Shown here piece after piece: positions 6,505 to 9,072 of a DNA stretch of 9,072 nucleotides (position 1 is the stretch's first letter; each line of letters opens with the position of its first letter). This DNA comes from Bdellovibrionales bacterium (GTDB taxonomy: Bacteria > Bdellovibrionota > Bdellovibrionia > Bdellovibrionales > UBA1609). The notes beneath the pieces were generated by a model. That model was not told the DNA's origin, did no database searches, and saw only the letters and a list, made by a program, of their open reading frames with translations. Position numbers and translations under genes: made by a program. The stretch is from assembly GCA_020435185.1 (NCBI GenBank), contig JAGRAA010000107.1:1-9072 (forward strand). The letters run 5' to 3'.

Positions 6505-7161
6505 ATGAAAACAATAAACTTATTACTATCATTATTTTTATTGGCCTCTCTGGCTGGGTGTAACAAAGGGAGTAAGTCAGACAACAATCCTACTCCCCCA
6601 CAACAAGAAGAGACGCCTTATTCGTTAACAGGAGATTACCTTTTGAGCTGTGATAAAGAGAGCTCTTTAGTGATCAAAGAGGCTCAGATGGATGAACGCA
6701 GTAGAGAACGCGGCTCTATAAGAGTGACTAAGATTAATAGAAACAACGGTAAGTTCTCGGCTATGGATATTGTCGTTCAGGCAAATACCACGAATATGAT
6801 TTTGTATTCTAAGCCTTTATTTGGTGGCGACGGCGAATCGGTTGAAGTTTTAAATAGCACTAATACGAAGTTCGGTTACCAATTGGCGGTGAGTTTTAAT
6901 TTTACTACGGAGAGAGCGTCACGTAGACATCATCATCAGAATCATCATCAGACGAAGAAGATTCAAAAATTTGGTGGTGCTTTGTATTTATATAATTATC
7001 CGGAGCTTACTGAAAAATATGGTGAGGATTTTTATCTTGGTCGTTTAGAGGTAGAAAAAGAATTTGAATCAGAGCAAGAAAAAGCAAACTCAAGAAGAGA
7101 CCGTATGCCTTTTACGACGGAGTATTTAGTTTGCCAGAAGCATGTTTTAAAGCTTCATTAA
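6505..7161 (+). CDS. Putative outer-membrane lipoprotein with a His-rich insert
   Basis: The ATG at 6505 gives 218 residues and a textbook lipoprotein signal: MKTINLLLSLFLLASLAGC with lipobox L-A-G-C19. The residue after Cys is Asn rather than Asp, which by E. coli rules favours the outer membrane. An in-frame TTG at 6481 would put MGCSKIQP ahead of this signal, so I reject it. A Ser/Asn/Pro/Gln-rich tether (20-38) is followed by a beta-rich domain, with Cys49 near the start and Cys210 near the end able to pair. Residues 137-152 (RASRRHHHQNHHQTKK) form a basic His cluster that could bind metal or simply be a flexible loop. I do not recognise the family; the fold could be lipocalin-like, but this is a guess. 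Translation has no visible ribosome site and starts immediately after a hairpin. Confidence 0.82.
   Translation: MKTINLLLSLFLLASLAGCNKGSKSDNNPTPPQQEETPYSLTGDYLLSCDKESSLVIKEAQMDERSRERGSIRVTKINRNNGKFSAMDIVVQANTTNMILYSKPLFGGDGESVEVLNSTNTKFGYQLAVSFNFTTERASRRHHHQNHHQTKKIQKFGGALYLYNYPELTEKYGEDFYLGRLEVEKEFESEQEKANSRRDRMPFTTEYLVCQKHVLKLH
6929..6952 (+). repeat. Exact tandem 12-base duplication coding the His cluster
   Basis: ATCATCATCAGA occurs twice back to back (6929-6940 and 6941-6952). The unit is a multiple of three, so the reading frame is kept, and it adds four residues to produce HHHQNHHQ. It lies in the His-rich part of the lipoprotein and looks like a slippage duplication. Confidence 0.85.
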
Positions 7162-7236
7162 TTTAAAAATTTAATGAGTGTGAATTTTACTTTATAAGTA
7201 ATTATCAATTAAAAGGAATGATGGGAGCTAAAGAGC

Positions 7237-7303
7237 AAAAAAAGGCTTTTTGGCTCTTCTGGTTCCCCTTCCCAAGATTCCCAACCAGAATAGCCAAAAA
7301 GCC
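7237..7303 (-). terminator. 21-bp hairpin with T-run on the minus strand
   Basis: The arms 7244-7264 and 7283-7303 are complementary over 21 positions with one C/T mismatch (7256 against 7291). They enclose an 18-base C-rich loop (7265-7282). Seven A residues (7237-7243) precede the left arm, so a leftward transcript would read stem-loop followed by seven U, a good intrinsic terminator. No minus-strand gene that needs it is visible to the right. On the plus strand the same hairpin is followed by GGCCTAG and would not terminate by the usual rule. Confidence 0.65.
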
Positions 7304-7336
7304 GGCCTAGCACTCAAACCATCTTCAAACCTAGTG

Positions 7337-7376
7337 GCAAAAATGAGTCGAAAATTCCCCCCTCTCGACTTTTTGC
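7337..7376 (+). terminator. Hairpin with C-run loop, terminator-like on the plus strand
   Basis: GTCGA (7347-7351) pairs with TCGAC (7365-7369). GCAAAAA (7337-7343) pairs with TTTTTGC (7370-7376) across a 3-base bulge (TGA, 7344-7346). The loop (7352-7364) contains six consecutive C. If only the inner AGTCGA/TCGACT stem forms, the following TTTT would act as the U-run of a plus-strand terminator with an A-run opposite. The short inner stem makes this modest. Confidence 0.45.
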
Positions 7377-7626
7377 ATGTGGTCTTTTGTGCGTTGAATG
7401 AGTTGTACTGAAATAATAAGGAGAATGGAAATTTATTAATTTTCTTTAATCTATAAGTTATTTTTATGAGTTACAGCGGTTACATAAATATATGCGGGTT
7501 TGGTAAGTTTAACATTAGGTTTTCTAATATGTTGATTAAAATACGGGAAGATCAAAAATTGATCATAAAAGGCCTTATTTTTTTGCCTAAGATTTGGTAA
7601 TTTAGGGAGTTATTCCATAGAGATAT

Positions 7627-7982
7627 GGGGGCGACATGGCTTCGACGTGGATACGGAAGCTTAAGGAGCATGCCGGGGCGCTAGAGGACCTCGTTAAAAA
7701 CTAGCACCATTGTAATTGGCAACGATTACGCACAACCATTAGCTGCCTAATAAGCATCGCTATGGCGCCGACCTAGAGTTTGATAGCGGCTTTAGTAAGG
7801 TGACACTTTAGTTATCTCGATCTGCAATTGGCGTTTCTTGGGTTGCGGGTTTAAATTAACGAGAAACAGGTTATAAGCGGTATGCTTGTTTACGGCTTAT
7901 AACAATTTAAGAACAAGCTAAGCATGTAGCGCCTTAATGTGGATGATTTGCGGACGCGGGTTCGATTCCCGCCGCCTCCACC
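7627..7982 (+). ncRNA. ssrA: Transfer-messenger RNA (tmRNA, one-piece)
   Basis: tmRNA rescues stalled ribosomes: charged with alanine and bound to SmpB, it enters the A site and tags the unfinished protein for proteolysis. The acceptor stem pairs GGGGGCG (7627-7633) with CGCCTCC (7973-7979). It contains the G3-U pair (G7629-T7977) that alanyl-tRNA synthetase recognises. The T arm is GCGGG-TTCGATT-CCCGC (7956-7972) and the 5' end has the usual GGCTTCGACG. Pseudoknot 1 pairs CGGGG (7674-7678) with CCTCG (7689-7693) and GCTAG (7680-7684) with CTAGC (7701-7705). It ends 12 bases before the resume codon. A later pseudoknot pairs GTTATAAGC (7870-7878) with GCTTATAAC (7895-7903) and GCTTGTT (7884-7890) with AACAAGC (7912-7918). 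The discriminator A7980 is followed by CCT, so the final A of CCA is not encoded and must be added. The one-piece layout excludes a permuted gene. Confidence 0.97.
7718..7750 (+). other. tmRNA tag reading frame, proteolysis tag GNDYAQPLAA
   Basis: Translation should resume at GGC (7718), giving GNDYAQPLAA and then TAA, with a second TAA right behind (7751-7753). The bases T7713 and A7714 stand at -5 and -4 from this codon, the positions of the conserved U85-A86 in E. coli that set the frame. The ending L-A-A is the signal bound by ClpXP and related proteases. The first codon is Gly, where E. coli has Ala; the first alanine of the tag still comes from the charged tmRNA itself. Confidence 0.88.
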
Positions 7983-8020
7983 TAAGTTATTGAAAACATT
8001 AAACATTTCAATGATTGAGG
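7981..8020 (+). terminator. Imperfect 15-bp hairpin directly after ssrA
   Basis: The arms 7981-7995 and 8006-8020 pair over 15 positions with two G-U wobbles and one mismatch, around a 10-base loop; the core is ATTGAAA/TTTCAAT. It begins at the last C of the mature tmRNA. No T-run follows (TGGGGGCG instead), so it may serve as a processing or stability element rather than a plain intrinsic terminator. Confidence 0.45.
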
Positions 8021-8128
8021 TGGGGGCGAAGTGAATCTTTGCTATTTAAAAACTCTTCTTATTTAACGCCCTCTACTCTTTGCTGACGCTTATAACAAAT
8101 CGTTAAAACCAAATACATCAAGCTGCAT
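8021..8128. repeat. Intergenic stretch with short repeats of tmRNA sequence
   Basis: No gene is visible here. TGGGGGCGA (8021-8029) repeats the tmRNA 5' end (7626-7634), and GCTTATAACAA (8088-8098) repeats the 3' strand of the late tmRNA pseudoknot (7895-7905). CGCCCTC (8067-8073) is complementary to GGGGGCG at 8022-8028 with one G-T wobble, resembling an acceptor stem. AAGCT-GCAT (8120-8128) weakly recalls AAGCTAAGCAT (7916-7925). These may be remains of a partial duplication or coincidence. Confidence 0.4.
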
Positions 8129-8187
8129 TACTAAGATTTAGTAGACATCTACTAAATCTTTCGTAGAATTGTACTAAATATTTAGTA
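8129..8187 (+). promoter_or_regulatory. Three phased BlaI/MecI-type operator dyads
   Basis: Three related dyads precede the repressor gene. O1 is TACTAAGATTTAGTA (8129-8143). O2 is TACTAAATCTTTCGTA (8150-8165), 14 of 16 positions like O3. O3 is the perfect palindrome TACTAAATATTTAGTA (8172-8187). Their starts are 21 and 22 bases apart, about two helical turns, which puts all three on one face of the DNA. Facing half-sites of O1 and O2 also create a perfect 13-bp inverted repeat with a 2-base centre (8133-8160). BlaI/MecI/CopY-type winged-helix repressors bind TAC...GTA dyads, so autoregulation by the adjacent repressor is likely. Confidence 0.8.
8142..8169 (+). promoter_or_regulatory. Probable promoter of the repressor-sensor operon
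   Basis: TAGACA (8142-8147) and TAGAAT (8164-8169) each match the sigma-70 consensus at 5 of 6 positions and are 16 bases apart. Transcription would start near 8176, inside O3. The -35 touches O1, the spacer holds O2 and the start site lies in O3, so bound repressor would block polymerase. GATAAT (8188-8193) is an alternative -10, but it would leave almost no leader before the ribosome site AAAAAGGA (8196-8203). Confidence 0.55.
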
Positions 8188-8209
8188 GATAATTTAAAAA
8201 GGATTTTTT

Positions 8210-8599
8210 ATGGGCAATAAAGTAGCTAAAAGATTAACTGACTTAGAGTTGGATGTGATGAAAGTCGTTTGGGAGTTGAATGAAACTACAATCGGAGACG
8301 TTCACAGCCGACTTCAGGAAGTAAACAAAAAAAAATATGCTTATACGACCGTAGCAACAATGATGAAAATTTTAGAGAAGAAAAAGTTTCTCAAGGTAAA
8401 AAAAGTAGATAGAGCACATAAATATATGCCTAGAGTCTCAAAAGAAAACTATGAAGAATCTGCTATACGCCATTTTGTCGGAACAGTCTTGGATAGCTCA
8501 CCCTCAATGTTGGTTATGAAATTGATTGATACTGAGGGAATTAACAAAGATGAGCTTGAAAAAATCCGTAAATCTTTAGAGCAAAGGCTGGGACAATGA
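8210..8599 (+). CDS. BlaI/MecI/CopY-family transcriptional repressor
   Basis: The 129-residue product matches the length and pattern of penicillinase-repressor proteins, dimeric winged-helix repressors cleaved when a partner sensor protease is activated. The winged-helix domain covers about residues 8-76: LTDLELDVMKVVWEL (helix 1), then AYTTVATMMKILEKKKFL (44-61), which contains the recognition helix, and the wing RAHKYMPRVS (68-77). The C-terminal dimer region runs from about 80 to 129. The Asn-Phe pair cut in staphylococcal BlaI is not obvious here, so the cleavage site may differ. AAAAAGGA lies 6 bases before the ATG. The stop overlaps the next ATG (ATGA), implying co-translation with the membrane sensor. 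Three operator dyads upstream suggest autoregulation. The name blaI should be withheld, since no beta-lactamase gene is in view. Confidence 0.93.
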   Translation: MGNKVAKRLTDLELDVMKVVWELNETTIGDVHSRLQEVNKKKYAYTTVATMMKILEKKKFLKVKKVDRAHKYMPRVSKENYEESAIRHFVGTVLDSSPSMLVMKLIDTEGINKDELEKIRKSLEQRLGQ

Positions 8600-9072
8600 C
8601 TCCATTATTTTCACTTTATATAAGTATGAATGTTCTAATTTTGATTGGGTTAATATTCTTCTATTTGATGTTCTATCGAAATGAAAAAGCACAGATAAAA
8701 AATTCAAATGAAATTGGACTAAGGCTTGCTCGGTTCATTTTGTCAATGTCACTTTTCCTGCCCATCTTCTCCAGTTTTATACCTAAGGTAGAGAAAATAC
8801 CACCAGTCAACTTAGGTGAATTTTATAGTTTTAATGAGTCGGTAGAGAAAATTCCCTTAAAAGTTACAGAACAAAAAAATGTAAAGGTAGGTCACTTAAG
8901 TGTTGCTGAGAATATTCAAAATATTGATTGGGAGTATGTAATTCGGGGTCTTTTGTGCATAGGTTTTTTATGGAGTGTATTTCGTTTATTAAGAGAAGTT
9001 CTTTATCTTAATAAGCTGATTTTAGAGTCTGTAGTTCACAAAAACCTATTTGGTGTAAGAGTTTTACTTTCA
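8596..9072 (+). CDS. BlaR1/MecR1-like M56-family membrane sensor protease (5' part only)
   Basis: An open frame of 159 codons begins at ATG 8596, overlapping the repressor stop by four bases (ATGA), and runs off the window end without a stop. Hydrophobic segments at about residues 4-27, 45-62 and 114-131 are separated by a basic loop (28-44) and a hydrophilic loop (63-112). This fits the membrane topology before the zinc-protease domain of BlaR1-type proteins. The last visible residues, LFGVRVLLS, resemble the segment that precedes the M56 catalytic region, whose HExxH motif should lie beyond the window. Such proteins sense an extracellular signal, classically a beta-lactam, and trigger loss of the paired repressor. 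The call relies on gene pairing and topology, since no catalytic motif or C-terminal sensor domain can be seen. Confidence 0.75.
   Translation, partial: MTPLFSLYISMNVLILIGLIFFYLMFYRNEKAQIKNSNEIGLRLARFILSMSLFLPIFSSFIPKVEKIPPVNLGEFYSFNESVEKIPLKVTEQKNVKVGHLSVAENIQNIDWEYVIRGLLCIGFLWSVFRLLREVLYLNKLILESVVHKNLFGVRVLLS

Larger units (their letters stand above)
7162..7626. other. 465-base intergenic region without a convincing gene
   Basis: This AT-rich gap separates the lipoprotein gene from ssrA. It starts with an imperfect AT-rich dyad (CATTAA 7156-7161 with TTAATG 7171-7176) overlapping the lipoprotein stop. Two strong hairpins follow (7244-7303 and 7337-7376), then unstructured AT-rich sequence. 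GATCAA-AAA-TTGATC (7550-7564) is a short perfect dyad upstream of ssrA. A promoter for ssrA should end near 7621; TTTGGT (7593-7598) and CATAGA (7616-7621) have the right 17-base spacing but match consensus poorly. No open frame here has both length and a sound ribosome site. Confidence 0.6.

Noticed and set aside
7218..7310. Small plus-strand frame of 30 codons starting ATGATG after AAAAGGA
   Set aside because: The ribosome-site-like bases are only 0-3 bases from the ATGs, and most of the frame is simply the 21-bp hairpin. The predicted peptide is an odd Phe/Trp/Pro string without family resemblance.
7209..7313. Minus-strand frame with GTG start across the same hairpin
   Set aside because: It has no ribosome site and runs through the stem and its T-run, so coding-like appearance follows from the inverted repeat.
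7570..7588. AGGC...GCCT pairing with a T-run before ssrA as a terminator
   Set aside because: The stem is 4 bp and the T-run lies in the loop, not after the stem.
7162..9072. CRISPR array or transposon ends around ssrA
   Set aside because: The repeats seen are single short copies without regular spacers, and no transposase, integrase or terminal inverted repeats with target duplications were found in this window.

Overview
The window reads as chromosomal DNA from a Gram-negative, fairly AT-rich bacterium. The evidence is a Tol-Pal gene string, Sec signal peptides, lipoproteins and a protein ending in an outer-membrane beta-barrel with a terminal Phe. The tmRNA sequence, the gene style and an Asn-Asn-Cys lipobox variant fit a Bdellovibrio-like lineage (Bdellovibrionota). 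That placement is inferred from recalled family features and was not tested by any search.

Positions 1-3037 (+) form an envelope-maintenance block. It holds the last codons of a TolR/ExbD-type protein, then a TolA/TonB-like energy transducer whose ATG overlaps the tolR stop, then TolB. A secreted cyclophilin-type peptidyl-prolyl isomerase follows and has its own probable promoter, set inside an inverted repeat. TolR and TolA would pass proton-motive energy from the inner membrane to periplasmic TolB; the isomerase may help fold exported proteins. No pal gene is seen where it often lies.

Positions 3049-7161 hold four exported proteins that I cannot assign to a known function. They are a minus-strand periplasmic protein, a divergent two-part protein with a C-terminal barrel, a small lipoprotein resembling the first coil of a beta-helix, and a His-rich lipoprotein whose start codon abuts a strong hairpin.

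Positions 7162-7626 contain no convincing gene. They do hold two strong hairpins with C-rich loops, a candidate small RNA on one strand or the other. Next is ssrA (tmRNA, 7627-7982), with both its pseudoknot next to the tag and a later pseudoknot readable, and a tag I read as GNDYAQPLAA. Just downstream are short repeats of pieces of the tmRNA.

Positions 8129-9072 carry a BlaI/MecI-type repressor and the start of a BlaR1/M56-like membrane sensor-protease in an overlapping operon. The operon is preceded by three phased operator-like dyads laid over a promoter. The sensor gene runs off the end of the window.
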